From the NCBI GenBank assembly GCA_937958985.1, contig CALGLV010000020.1, positions 1 through 49,921 of the forward strand: a stretch of DNA of 49,921 nt, read 5' to 3'. A program made the position numbers and the translations under genes. Source of the DNA: an uncultured Aquimarina sp. GTDB lineage: Bacteria; Bacteroidota; Bacteroidia; Flavobacteriales; Flavobacteriaceae. The stretch's first letter is position 1; each line of letters starts with the position of its first letter. Below the pieces are notes generated by a model. That model did no database searches and had not been told where the DNA came from. It saw only the letters and a program-made list of their open reading frames with translations. Positions 36,478 through 45,919 of this stretch are shown here, in pieces.

Positions 36478-37227
36478 TTATAAAGTCTTAATTTCTTTTT
36501 TAGGAATCCAGCCAATTTTACCATTTGCCAATCGTATTTTGTGCCAATTTTCAACAGCTTCAAGTTGTTGCACTTTGGTACCTTCGTGAAGGGTGAAAAG
36601 TTGCTCACTACGCAGGTTAGGTTCACTTTGAATTTTCACTTCTTGGGCATATACAATAGCATACTTAGTTGTGTTGTTGTGATTTTCTGATAGGTAAGCA
36701 AAAGTGATGCTAAATAAAGCAATGACAATGCTTAACGACCAAATGCCAAAATATATTTTACGTTGGTTAGGCTCGTAGCTTTTGTAAAACAATAGGAATC
36801 CTACTACAAATAAAAACACACAAATCACAGCCAGCCACGCCCATAAATCAGTATCGTATGCAAGTAAGCTTTCATGGGTACGTGTTATAAAACCTTTGGG
36901 AAATGCCTGTATATCATCCAAACGTGCTTGTTTAGCATAACCGTAATTTACTAGAATATCTTTGTTATTAGGATCGAGTAACAATGCCTTTTCGTAATTG
37001 TAAACACTAGGACCTATTTTTTGAAGTTTGTAATAACTATTGGCAAGGTTAAAATACAAATTTGAGGAATGATTTCCTGTTGTAAGGATATTCTCATAAA
37101 GCTTTGCTGCCTTGGCATAATCCCCTTTATTATACGCTTCATTAGCTTCAATAAATGTAAGGTTGTTTTGAGCGAACAGGGTTGTTGTAAAGAACAAACA
37201 AAATAGATAAAATAGAATTTTTTTCAT
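36478..37227 (-). CDS. batE: BatE-like TPR and SH3-type protein
   Basis: The last gene of the bat operon. I chose the ATG at 37227 (MKKILFYLFCLFF), which gives a clean signal peptide and starts just past the batD stop. An upstream in-frame TTG would add six residues. Two or three TPR helices lie at about residues 20-100 (AYNKGDYAKAAKLYENIL). Two membrane segments follow near 125-145 and 160-180. The C-terminal SH3-like domain is at about 190-249 (VQQLEAVENWHKIRLANGKIGWIP). Bat proteins are membrane-associated partners of MoxR ATPases and were linked to aerotolerance in Bacteroides fragilis. The molecular role is not settled. Confidence 0.85.
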   Translation of the reverse strand: MKKILFYLFCLFFTTTLFAQNNLTFIEANEAYNKGDYAKAAKLYENILTTGNHSSNLYFNLANSYYKLQKIGPSVYNYEKALLLDPNNKDILVNYGYAKQARLDDIQAFPKGFITRTHESLLAYDTDLWAWLAVICVFLFVVGFLLFYKSYEPNQRKIYFGIWSLSIVIALFSITFAYLSENHNNTTKYAIVYAQEVKIQSEPNLRSEQLFTLHEGTKVQQLEAVENWHKIRLANGKIGWIPKKEIKTL

Positions 37228-37228
37228 G

Positions 37229-39004
37229 CTACAATTGTTTATCAATTAATGAAATTACATCTGAAGCTTTCTCAAAATCTTCGGTCATAGTTTGAAGTGT
37301 ATTTGGCGTATAACGTGCCATATCGCAAGTTTCTAACACTTCTTTAAATTTTGAGATAGCGGCTGCTGAAACTTCCTTGTCTTGTAATAAAGATTGAATA
37401 TTGTCTTTATTCATTTCGGAAGTTTCAATTTTTAAACGGGATTTTAAATAATTATGAAGCGCCTTTTCTAAGGACACATAAAAGGCTTTAGAATCGCCTA
37501 AATCCTTTTTAGCTTTTGAAAGGTGTTTCTTAGCTAGTTTCGAGGCTCTACGGGCTTTTGAACCTTCGATATCGCCTGCTAAAGATTCATTTCTTTTGCT
37601 AATTAATAGAAATAAAGGAATCGTAAGTAATGGTAAGAGTAATAAACACCAAAAAAGAGTTGTTTTAAAAAATTGAGGCTGTTTTATAGTTTGCAGATTG
37701 GCTTCACTTTTAATAAAACGAAACTGTTGATTTTTAGTAGCTTCAACTTCTTCTTGAGTTTCGTTGTTAGTAATAGCGGTATTATTTTGAGTATTTGCTA
37801 TAGCTTCTGTAGGACCTTGTAAAACATCAATAGCAATAGGGCGCGATCCTAAAGTTTTATAAGACGCAGTTTTAGGGTCAAAAAAAGAAAAAGTAATATT
37901 AGGCAAAGGAAATTTGCCTTTGTATTGAGGTACCAAAGTATAGTTGTCGGATATTGAACCTGTCATTCCTTTACTCCGTACACGCACACTTTCTTTATGT
38001 TCAGGATCGTATTTTTCGATTGCGCTAGGTACTTTTAATTCAGGAAGTTTAAATAACTTTAAATTACCGTTACCCGATACTTTAAGGTTTACTTGTAGCG
38101 ATTCGGTAGCGTTTAAACTGGCTTTAGATTGAGTTACAATGAAACTGAAATTCCCCACAGCACCCGTAAAGCTTTCAGGAGCATTTTGCGGTAAGGCTTT
38201 TACATTTAGCACGGTATTTCCTGCCGTTACTGTTTTGTTTACAGTGTTGTTTACCCTGCGCCCAAAAAAGTCTCTTTTATTGGTAGGAACCTGTACCGGA
38301 ACCGTCATACTTATTGGACTAAGTTTTAGTTTCCCCGTTTTTTGAGGATACATTACGTATTTTTTATAAACTACATAATTGCTAGGCACCCCTTTGTAAG
38401 TACCTTGTTTAGGTTTTAACTGCTGCCCTAAATCAATTTCTTGACTCCAAAAATCCCTGAATTTTGGCATTTCGTTTAACTGAGGGTTAAACAATCCTAC
38501 ACTGTTTTCCCAATATAAAATATATTCTAAAGTAACAGCTTCATTTAAATAGGGGTTAGAATTTGAAACTCGTGCAACTAAATGTACTTTTTTATCGGCT
38601 ACATAATCGGGGTTTTCTCCTCCTGAAGGATTGGCAACAGAGCCCGTTACTGTAATAGTGATAGGACTTGTTTTATAAGTGTTTCCATCAACTTCAATAG
38701 TAGCCTGGCCTATTGTAAATTTTCCTTTTTGTTGCGGAGTTAAAACATAAGTAAAACTTTTTTGATAACTACTTTTACCATTAGTCCATTGCCTGCTTAC
38801 CGATTGCGATGGCCCGTTAGCTTTAAACCCATTGAAGCTTGGAGCTCTAAAATTATCTCCGTCTTTATTTACAGTGAAGGATACTTGTAAGCGTTCGTTA
38901 ATAGCAATACGCTTTTTATTTACAGTACCTTCAAAAGTAACCTGAGCAGTTACAATTGTGGTAATTAAAGTAATTAATAAAGTATGTAAAAATTTTAATT
39001 TCAT
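37229..39004 (-). CDS. batD: BatD-family protein
   Basis: A 591-residue BatD-family protein. A signal peptide (1-20, ending TVTAQ) precedes several Ig-like beta domains, for example NKKRIAINERLQVSFTV and PYLNEAVTLEYILYW. One membrane segment lies near residue 450 (LFWCLLLLPLLTIPLFLLI). A cytoplasmic helical tail of about 120 residues completes it (KAFYVSLEKALHNYLKSRL). This is the usual BatD layout. It lies downstream of batC after 130 gene-free bases that contain a possible internal promoter, and is adjacent to batE. Confidence 0.9.
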   Translation of the reverse strand: MKLKFLHTLLITLITTIVTAQVTFEGTVNKKRIAINERLQVSFTVNKDGDNFRAPSFNGFKANGPSQSVSRQWTNGKSSYQKSFTYVLTPQQKGKFTIGQATIEVDGNTYKTSPITITVTGSVANPSGGENPDYVADKKVHLVARVSNSNPYLNEAVTLEYILYWENSVGLFNPQLNEMPKFRDFWSQEIDLGQQLKPKQGTYKGVPSNYVVYKKYVMYPQKTGKLKLSPISMTVPVQVPTNKRDFFGRRVNNTVNKTVTAGNTVLNVKALPQNAPESFTGAVGNFSFIVTQSKASLNATESLQVNLKVSGNGNLKLFKLPELKVPSAIEKYDPEHKESVRVRSKGMTGSISDNYTLVPQYKGKFPLPNITFSFFDPKTASYKTLGSRPIAIDVLQGPTEAIANTQNNTAITNNETQEEVEATKNQQFRFIKSEANLQTIKQPQFFKTTLFWCLLLLPLLTIPLFLLISKRNESLAGDIEGSKARRASKLAKKHLSKAKKDLGDSKAFYVSLEKALHNYLKSRLKIETSEMNKDNIQSLLQDKEVSAAAISKFKEVLETCDMARYTPNTLQTMTEDFEKASDVISLIDKQL

Positions 39005-39062
39005 TCTATATTAGGTAATTTATAATCATGAATTATTAAGATTTATTTTAAATATAATGCTT

Positions 39063-39070
39063 CAAAATTA
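39063..39070 (-). promoter_or_regulatory. Possible internal promoter -7 box before batD
   Basis: On the minus strand these bases read TAATTTTG, matching TAnnTTTG, 59 bases before the batD start in the largest gap inside the bat cluster. A TTG lies 25 bases upstream, too far for the consensus, so the call is weak. Confidence 0.3.
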
Positions 39071-39134
39071 GCCTCAAATAAATACATAAGGAGTACAACG
39101 TTAAACTAAATACAATTAAAATCAAATTTATAGT

Positions 39135-39986
39135 TTACCAATCTTTGTCGGATTTTACTCGAATACCTTTTTGTTTCTTGGCATTTACTTTTTCTTGTAC
39201 TTTCTTTTCTTGGTTTTCCATGGCCTGTAACAAGCTTTTTACTTGCTCGGGAGACAATTGACCTTGAGCTGGTTTAGGAGGCTTATTTTCTTCTTCTTTA
39301 TCTTTTTCACCATCGCCATCCTTGTCCTTATCTGAAGGTTTATCTTCCTTGTCATCCTTTTCGCCTTCGTCTTTTTTATCGTCCTTATTCTCCTTGTCTT
39401 TTTCTTCCTTTTTGTCGTCTTTATTTTTGTCTTTTTCCTTGGAGTCTTCATCATTTTTACCGCTGTCTCCTTTTTCTTTATTTTTATCGCCGTCTTTAGA
39501 CTTGTTTTTATCTTGCTCTTTTTTCATTTGTTTTGCAAGGGCTAAGTTATAGCGAGTTTGATGATCGGTTGGGTTATTACGTAAGGCATTTTTGTAGGCT
39601 TCTACGGCTTTATCGGCTTCGCCCGTTCCCATGTATGCATTTCCTAAATTGTGATAAGCACTGTGTTTTTCAAAATCTGTTTTAGCCAATTTTGCTGCTT
39701 GTTCGTTTCTTTGCGCGGCCTCTTGAAAATTTTGAGTAGCATGATAAGAGACTCCCAAATTATATTTGGCAATAGCATTATTGGGGTCTTTAGCAATGGC
39801 TTTTCTATACGATTTCTCAGCCTCAATTACATTGGCTTTTTCTTTTGTGATCTCTTGGTTTCCTTCAAAAATTAATTGAATGGCCTCTTTTTCGTGCTTT
39901 GGTAATTTCTTTTTTTTCTGGGCTTGACCCACTACAGCTACCAAACAAAATAAAATAGTACAGATGTATTGTATTTGCTTTTTCAT
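39135..39986 (-). CDS. batC: BatC-like TPR protein with acidic/basic tail
   Basis: A 283-residue protein with a signal peptide (1-22) and three TPR repeats at about 33-140 (AIAKYNLGVSYHATQNFQEA, HSAYHNLGNAYMGTG). A highly charged stretch of about 80 residues follows, nearly all Lys, Asp and Glu (about 152-232). A conserved-looking C-terminal helix ends in KDW (SPEQVKSLLQAMENQEKK). TPR proteins of this form are usual after batB. It starts four bases after the batB stop. The charged tail is typical of the family rather than a sign of decay. Confidence 0.88.
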   Translation of the reverse strand: MKKQIQYICTILFCLVAVVGQAQKKKKLPKHEKEAIQLIFEGNQEITKEKANVIEAEKSYRKAIAKDPNNAIAKYNLGVSYHATQNFQEAAQRNEQAAKLAKTDFEKHSAYHNLGNAYMGTGEADKAVEAYKNALRNNPTDHQTRYNLALAKQMKKEQDKNKSKDGDKNKEKGDSGKNDEDSKEKDKNKDDKKEEKDKENKDDKKDEGEKDDKEDKPSDKDKDGDGEKDKEEENKPPKPAQGQLSPEQVKSLLQAMENQEKKVQEKVNAKKQKGIRVKSDKDW

Positions 39987-39990
39987 TAGG

Positions 39991-41037
39991 TTATTTCTTT
40001 TCTTTAAACAAATTCAATTTTTGAACCCAAAGTGTGCGACGTTCTAACAATAAAATATCGAGTAGTAATAATATTAGCGCTGCTCCCAAAAACCATTGAA
40101 ATTGATCTTTGTAAGTCGATACTTGTTTGGCTTCGAATTCCTTTTTATTCATTTGGCGTAATAGGGTAGTAAGTTCGTCTACCGCTTTTTTTGTATTGGT
40201 GCCATCAATATAACTACCGTTAGCATTGGTAGCAATCGCTTCTAAGTTTTTTTGGTTTAAGCGTGTAATTACAGTTTCGCCAGAGCGATCTTTTTTGTAA
40301 CTCTGAACAATTCCATTGCGTTTTAAGGGAATAGGTCCTCCTTTTTCTGTTCCTACACCAATACTTATAATTGTAATTCCTTCTTCTTTGGCTTTTTCTG
40401 CAATATCGGCAGCATCACCAGTTTCATGATCTTCACCATCACTAACTAATACTAATACGCGGTTGGTTTGTTCGATGTCATTATAATACGTTTTTGCTAA
40501 ATTAATGGCATCGCCTATGGCAGTACCTTGGGAAGAAACCATATCGGTATTTAATGCTTTTAAAAACATTTTGCCCGAAGCATAATCTGTGGTAATAGGA
40601 AGTTGTGGAAAGGCGCTTCCTGCGTAAGCTATAATTCCTATACGATCGCCTGTAAGTTTATTGATTATTTGAGATACTAATTGTTGCGATTTTTCTATCC
40701 TATTGGGAGCGATATCTTCGGCTAACATACTCTTCGAAACATCCATAGCAAATACCAAATCCACGCCTTCGCGTTTTATTTTTTCGGTTTTATTACCCAT
40801 TTTAGGATTTACTAAGGCAATAGCGGTTAACCCTAATATTAAGGCAGCTACAATTAGTTTAAGCACAGGTTTAAAAACCGATTTATTAGGCGCTAATTGT
40901 TGTAGTAATTCGCTTTCTGCAAATTTTTTCTGCGCTTGACGCTTCCATATTGCATTAGCAAAATACACCAATAGTACTGCTGGGATTATAAGCAATGCCC
41001 AAAAATATATTTTTTCTTCTAAAAAGTAATTCTCCAT
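39991..41037 (-). CDS. batB: BatB-like VWA-domain membrane protein
   Basis: A 348-residue aerotolerance-type VWA protein. Two N-terminal membrane segments (about 10-30 and 57-76) are followed by a von Willebrand factor A domain. Its metal-ion-dependent adhesion site is intact: DVSKS at residues 99-103, and a later VSDGEDHETGD. A C-terminal membrane helix follows (LGAALILLLLDILLL). The VWA domain would lie between the membrane anchors. It is part of the moxR-to-batE operon and a paralogue of batA next to it. Confidence 0.9.
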   Translation of the reverse strand: MENYFLEEKIYFWALLIIPAVLLVYFANAIWKRQAQKKFAESELLQQLAPNKSVFKPVLKLIVAALILGLTAIALVNPKMGNKTEKIKREGVDLVFAMDVSKSMLAEDIAPNRIEKSQQLVSQIINKLTGDRIGIIAYAGSAFPQLPITTDYASGKMFLKALNTDMVSSQGTAIGDAINLAKTYYNDIEQTNRVLVLVSDGEDHETGDAADIAEKAKEEGITIISIGVGTEKGGPIPLKRNGIVQSYKKDRSGETVITRLNQKNLEAIATNANGSYIDGTNTKKAVDELTTLLRQMNKKEFEAKQVSTYKDQFQWFLGAALILLLLDILLLERRTLWVQKLNLFKEKK

Positions 41038-41081
41038 AATTTTTAGCTTTCGCTGAATTATTTTTTATTTCAATTGCTGTT

Positions 41082-42086
41082 TTAAATAAAGCTTTTAAAA
41101 AGGGTTTGCTTCAATAAATAAGCAAGCGCGTACAATGCAAAAGCGATCAATGCAAAAATGCGGTATTTCTCCTCGTAATGCGTAAACTTCAATTCTTCTA
41201 CATCTGTTTTCTCAAGCTTATCAATTTCTTTATAAATAGCTTTTAAGGAACGGTTGTTTGTTGCTCTAAAATAAAGTCCCCCTGTTGTTTTGGCAATTTG
41301 TTTTAACAATGCCTCATCAATCTCTACGGGCACGTTAGAATATTTAAAACCACCATTGCCATCTAAGGCTACTGGCGACAATGCATTTCCGTTAGTTCCT
41401 AAGCCAATAGTGTATACTTTAATGGCATATTCTAAAGCCAGTTCAGAAGCAATTTTAGGATCAATAAAACCGGCGTTATTAGAACCATCGGTTAACAAGA
41501 TGATTACCCTACTTTTTGCCTTGCTATCCTTTAAACGATTAACAGCAGTGGCTAGCCCCATACCAATAGCGGTACCGTTTTCTAGGTTTGTGTCATATTT
41601 TAAGGTACTCAAAGCACTTAGCACAATAGAGCGATCGCTAGTAATGGGGGTTTTGGTATAACTTTCACCAGAATATACTACCAAACCTATGCGATCGGTA
41701 ACACGGCCTCTAATAAAATCGGCAGCTACTTTTTTTAAGGCTTCGAGCCTATTAGGACGTAAATCTTTAGCATACATACTGGGTGATATATCTATTGCCA
41801 AAGCAATATCAATTCCTTTCGTAGTTTTTGTTTGCGTACTTTCGTCAACAGTTCTTGGTCGGGCAATGGCTATTACTAAAAGAACAAAGGCTATAGCTTT
41901 TAAAATAAATACGAGTGGATGAAGTTTAGATACCCAATCAGTATCTAATTTAAACCCATCGGAACTGCTTAATTTAAGCGAAGCCTGTTGCTGATTTCGT
42001 TTCCAAACAAACCAGCCAATGGCTAATGGTAATAATACTAGTAACCAAAAAAACGCTGGATTTTCAAAGATATATTTTGTAGTCAT
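41082..42086 (-). CDS. batA: BatA-like VWA-domain membrane protein
   Basis: A 334-residue VWA protein with membrane segments at about 10-27, 57-76 and near the C-terminus. The MIDAS motif is DISPS at residues 99-103, with the second site in LLTDGSNNAG. The start codon overlaps the last base of the preceding stop, so translation is coupled. Its close likeness to batB, including the identical spacing of the MIDAS motif from the N-terminus, points to an old tandem duplication. Confidence 0.9.
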   Translation of the reverse strand: MTTKYIFENPAFFWLLVLLPLAIGWFVWKRNQQQASLKLSSSDGFKLDTDWVSKLHPLVFILKAIAFVLLVIAIARPRTVDESTQTKTTKGIDIALAIDISPSMYAKDLRPNRLEALKKVAADFIRGRVTDRIGLVVYSGESYTKTPITSDRSIVLSALSTLKYDTNLENGTAIGMGLATAVNRLKDSKAKSRVIILLTDGSNNAGFIDPKIASELALEYAIKVYTIGLGTNGNALSPVALDGNGGFKYSNVPVEIDEALLKQIAKTTGGLYFRATNNRSLKAIYKEIDKLEKTDVEELKFTHYEEKYRIFALIAFALYALAYLLKQTLFKSFI

Positions 42087-43744
42087 TAGTTATCGCTTTT
42101 TTTAATTTCTACAGAATTTATAATACGTTCCATTACTTGAATAGAACTACTGTCGTCCGCTTTATAAAATATGGACACGCTTTGGATTCCTTGCCCTTCA
42201 CCAAAAATAAGTGTGGTGTAATTCATTTCGGTTTCAATTTCAGTTTTTGGCACAGTTAAAGTAGCACTACCAAATACTTTTTTAGCCTCGTTACCCTCAA
42301 TAGTTTTAAAATCTTCGTCTTTAACGACAACATTTTTAGCGTTGAGGTTGCTGCTTAAAAATTGAGAAACAAATTCGCCACTTTTATCTAGTGTAAAACC
42401 AATATCTTGCCTAAAGGACATCGTGTTCACCATTAAGTAAAAGCTAGACCCTAGTTCTCCAAAGGTGTATAATTGGTTACCAACAAACATTTGTTGCTGT
42501 TCACCTTCTAGTTTTATAGGTTGCCTTGTCAATACCTCGGGAGTGGTTACTTGTATCCCGGGAACGCCATAGGTACTAGTAATCCAGTTTTTTCGCAATA
42601 GCGTATTTCCGGTGCGTTTTAAAACATAATCTAATGCAGTTTCGTAGTTCGATACAGAAACGAAAGTGATTAGTCCCACTACAAGGGCTAGTATACCAGC
42701 AAGTATGGTTCTGCGTTGTTTTGCTTCTTTTTGCTTCTTTTCTTGCTCTAAACGGTAGGTTTCGTTAAGTAATTTTTCTTCTTCGGTTAACTCTGGTTTT
42801 CCCTGTTCTACAGAATTGATAAATTCAGAAATAATTTTTTTGTCTTGAACAGCGGTTTCTTCAGAAGGGTTAATAGCAGCAAATTTTGCAAAATCGGCTG
42901 TTTTTAAAGTATTTTTGAAGCCTTCTAAAGTAGATTGTTTAATGCTAAGTTTGCCTTTTTTCATTAATTGTTGAAGGGTTTCGAGAACCTCATCAGTAGT
43001 GCTTTCTAAAGCATTTTCTGCCACCTCTTTATCTAAATAGCCTTTAGCAATGTCGGTAAGTTTAGAGTATAGCTGTTTATACTCTTTAGCTTCTATTAAA
43101 GAATTAACCTCAATGCGGTTTAGGGCTAGTACTGCTTGGTCGTAAGCAGGTAAATCTTCTTCTTTAAGTTTCTTTTTCCCTCCGAATTTCCAATATAAAA
43201 AAGCGACTAAGCCTATAAGTGCGAGTATGCCTAAAACCCAAAATGCAATACGCCACCAATTAGTTTCCGATAAATCTTCCACAGCTTGTAAACCTTTTAT
43301 AGGGTATAGCTTTTGTTTGGAAGTATCTACAACAATATCGCGTACTTCTACTTTTAAGGAATCGGTATAAAAAGTTTTGTTTCCAATAATAACTTTTTGT
43401 TTTGGAATTGTGTAATGCCCGGTGTCAAATTGTGTTAAAGCATATTGTTTTAATAAGCGATAGCGCCCGCCTTCGTCAAGGGTATCTATTACCGAGGATT
43501 TTATTACTTCTAAGGGCGAAAAACTATCACCTTCTGGAAACACGACTATTTTATCTTTGTTTTCTTCTACCTGAATAGCGTAACTAATTACCGAACCCAT
43601 TTCGATGGAGGTGGAGTCGATTGCAGAGCGCACTTGAAATTGTTCTTGCGCTTGAAGTGATGACAAAGCAGTAGTAAAAACAGTAAATACACACCACTTT
43701 AAGATACTCTTATAAAACAATGTAAAGGTTGTTGTTTTTTGCAT
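42086..43744 (-). CDS. BatD-like membrane protein of the bat operon
   Basis: A 552-residue protein between the DUF58 gene and batA. After a signal sequence (about 1-32) comes one Ig-like domain (IDSTSIEMGSVISYAIQV), a membrane segment near 165-188, and a helical cytoplasmic part of about 150 residues. A second membrane segment lies near 345-365 (ILAGILALVVGLITFV), followed by about 185 extracytoplasmic residues of unknown type. The first half resembles a short BatD or DUF4381-like protein. I do not recognise the last part. Its stop overlaps the batA start, and its ATG directly follows the DUF58 stop. Confidence 0.75.
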   Translation of the reverse strand: MQKTTTFTLFYKSILKWCVFTVFTTALSSLQAQEQFQVRSAIDSTSIEMGSVISYAIQVEENKDKIVVFPEGDSFSPLEVIKSSVIDTLDEGGRYRLLKQYALTQFDTGHYTIPKQKVIIGNKTFYTDSLKVEVRDIVVDTSKQKLYPIKGLQAVEDLSETNWWRIAFWVLGILALIGLVAFLYWKFGGKKKLKEEDLPAYDQAVLALNRIEVNSLIEAKEYKQLYSKLTDIAKGYLDKEVAENALESTTDEVLETLQQLMKKGKLSIKQSTLEGFKNTLKTADFAKFAAINPSEETAVQDKKIISEFINSVEQGKPELTEEEKLLNETYRLEQEKKQKEAKQRRTILAGILALVVGLITFVSVSNYETALDYVLKRTGNTLLRKNWITSTYGVPGIQVTTPEVLTRQPIKLEGEQQQMFVGNQLYTFGELGSSFYLMVNTMSFRQDIGFTLDKSGEFVSQFLSSNLNAKNVVVKDEDFKTIEGNEAKKVFGSATLTVPKTEIETEMNYTTLIFGEGQGIQSVSIFYKADDSSSIQVMERIINSVEIKKSDN

Positions 43745-44611
43745 TTAACTTCTTCTTTTAAAATAACCCAACAATTTTTTAACGTAATTTTCTTGGGTAT
43801 TACAGCTTACAGTACCCGATCCGCTTTTACTAAAGCTTTCCTCAAAGTAATTGATTTTATCGCGGTAATATTTGGCGTAATTACTTCGTATTTTTTTGGA
43901 TGAAGTATTCACCATTTGAAGCGTGCCGGTCTCTTGATTTTCAACTTGAATAACTCCTAAATTAGGGATTTCAGCTTCATGCCTGTCGTAAATACGGATA
44001 CCTGTAAGGTCGTGTCGGCCAGAAGCAATTTTTAAAGTTTGCTTGTAATCGTCATCAATAAAATCGGACATTAAAAAAACAATTGCTTTTTTACGCTGAA
44101 TATTAGATAAGTATTTTAAGGCCTTAGCGATATCTGTTTTGTTACTTTTTGGTTTACATTCGAGCAACTCCCTAATGATTCGTAGTACATGCGATTTCCC
44201 TTTTTTTGGAGGAATAAATAACTCGATCTCATCTGAAAATAGAATAAGCCCTACTTTATCATTGTTTTGCGTTGCCGAAAAAGCTAAAGTAGCTGCAATT
44301 TCGGTGACTTGGTCGCGTTTAAATTGATTTTCAGTACCAAAAAGTTGTGAGCCCGAAATGTCTACCATAAGCATTAAGGTAAGTTCGCGTTCCTCTTCAA
44401 ATACTTTTATGTAAGGTTCGTTGTAGCGGGCCGTAACATTCCAATCAATAGCACGAACATCGTCCCCGAATTGGTATTGGCGTACTTCACTAAAGGTCAT
44501 TCCTCGACCTTTGAATGTAGAGTGGTATTCCCCGCCAAAAATATGATCACTCATACGACGGGTTTTAATTTCTATTTTACGAACTTTTTTTAGTAATTCT
44601 TTGGTATCCAT
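43745..44611 (-). CDS. DUF58 domain-containing protein
   Basis: A 288-residue soluble protein of the DUF58 family, which has a VWA-like fold. Signature segments are GDDVRAIDWNVTARYNEPYIK (residues 49-69) and a MIDAS-like DISGS (84-88). I chose the ATG at 44611 (MDTKELLKKV). A TTG five codons upstream is also in frame but less likely. DUF58 proteins almost always follow a MoxR ATPase gene, as here, and probably act with it. The exact activity is unknown. Confidence 0.92.
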   Translation of the reverse strand: MDTKELLKKVRKIEIKTRRMSDHIFGGEYHSTFKGRGMTFSEVRQYQFGDDVRAIDWNVTARYNEPYIKVFEEERELTLMLMVDISGSQLFGTENQFKRDQVTEIAATLAFSATQNNDKVGLILFSDEIELFIPPKKGKSHVLRIIRELLECKPKSNKTDIAKALKYLSNIQRKKAIVFLMSDFIDDDYKQTLKIASGRHDLTGIRIYDRHEAEIPNLGVIQVENQETGTLQMVNTSSKKIRSNYAKYYRDKINYFEESFSKSGSGTVSCNTQENYVKKLLGYFKRRS

Positions 44612-44710
44612 AGGCTCGGTCTGCAACCTCGTTATTTATAGTTTAGGGTATAAGGGTTTAAAGATGAAACGCTTTAAAGCAATCAACAATAAACAATCAA
44701 CAAAAACTAT

Positions 44711-45712
44711 TTATGGTACTTCAATTTCGTTTACAATTTGACTAATAATTTGCTCGGAAGTAATGTTTTCTGCCTCAGCTTCATAAGTAATACCAATACG
44801 GTGTCTTAATACGTCGGTAACAACCGCTCTTACATCTTCAGGGATTACATAACCTCTATGTTTAATAAATGCGTAACATTTTGCAGCAGTAGCTAAACTA
44901 ATACTACCACGAGGCGAAGATCCAAAACTAATTAATGGTTTTAAATCGGGTAAATTATATTTTTCTGGATAACGAGTGGCAAATACAATATCAAGAATGT
45001 ATTTTTCGATTTTTTCATCCATATAAACAGTACGTACTGCTTCTTGTGCTTTTACAATTTCTTCAGCAGTAACAACAGCGTTTACTTGTTCATAGCTTCC
45101 TTTTAAGTTAGCACGCATAATTAATTGCTCTTCTTCTAACTTAGGGTAGTCGATTACTGTTTTTAACATAAAACGGTCCATTTGAGCTTCAGGAAGCGGG
45201 TACGTTCCTTCTTGATCAACAGGATTTTGTGTAGCCATAACTAAAAAAGGCTTGTCTAACGGAAAAGTTTCGTCGCCAATAGTTACTTGTTTTTCTTGCA
45301 TGGCTTCTAACAAGGCACTTTGAACTTTAGCAGGAGCACGGTTAATTTCATCGGCTAAAACAAAATTGGCAAAAATAGGACCTTTTTTAATAGAAAAATT
45401 ATTCTCTTTCATATTAAAAATAACGGTTCCTACCACATCTGCTGGCAGTAAATCGGGTGTAAATTGTACTCGGCTAAACGATCCTTTAACAGCTTTAGCA
45501 AGGGTGTTAATGGCTAACGTTTTTGCTAAACCAGGCACACCTTCTAATAAAATATGTCCTTGTCCTAGCAAACCAATAAGTAAACGTTCAATCATGTATT
45601 TTTGACCTACAATAACTTTATTCATTTCTAAAGTTAGAATGTCAATAAAAGCGGAGTCTTTTTCAATTTGTTCGTTAATTAATCGAATATCAACGTTTGC
45701 TGCTTGTTCCAT
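44711..45712 (-). CDS. MoxR-family AAA+ ATPase
   Basis: A 333-residue AAA+ ATPase of the MoxR class, thought to act as a chaperone-like remodeller for VWA-domain partners. Walker A is GVPGLAKT (58-65) and Walker B with its sensor region is VLADEINRAP (about 118-127). A third conserved segment is ATQNPVDQEGTYPLPEAQMDRF. I chose the ATG at 45712 (MEQAANVDIR). The frame extends 18 codons further upstream, but that extension looks like leader. First gene of the bat operon. No convincing -7 box was found in the 207-base gap shared with the divergent AlbA_2 gene. Confidence 0.94.
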   Translation of the reverse strand: MEQAANVDIRLINEQIEKDSAFIDILTLEMNKVIVGQKYMIERLLIGLLGQGHILLEGVPGLAKTLAINTLAKAVKGSFSRVQFTPDLLPADVVGTVIFNMKENNFSIKKGPIFANFVLADEINRAPAKVQSALLEAMQEKQVTIGDETFPLDKPFLVMATQNPVDQEGTYPLPEAQMDRFMLKTVIDYPKLEEEQLIMRANLKGSYEQVNAVVTAEEIVKAQEAVRTVYMDEKIEKYILDIVFATRYPEKYNLPDLKPLISFGSSPRGSISLATAAKCYAFIKHRGYVIPEDVRAVVTDVLRHRIGITYEAEAENITSEQIISQIVNEIEVP

Positions 45713-45919
45713 TTTGTGTTTAATTTTTAAAGTCGTGAATTTAACAATTGTAATGTTGTATTGCAAATACCGTTATAGATATTGAAAACAATTTAAAAGT
45801 AACGTTAACAAAAGCGTGATTGCTAAAATTTAACCTATATTTAAATTCAACTAAGTATTCTGTAAAAACAGAAACGGACTACTTAAAATGTTGTTGCAAA
45901 AAAAATTGAATTGTTTTTA

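Noticed and set aside
44612..44626. TTG start five codons before the DUF58 ATG, and similar TTG starts for batE and the AlbA_2 gene.
   Set aside because: Each has a good ATG a few codons downstream that gives a more natural N-terminus or signal peptide.
45713..45766. Upstream extension of the MoxR start by 18 codons.
   Set aside because: The extension (MQYNITIVKFTT) does not look like a MoxR N-terminus. The ATG at 45712 gives the expected MoxR start.
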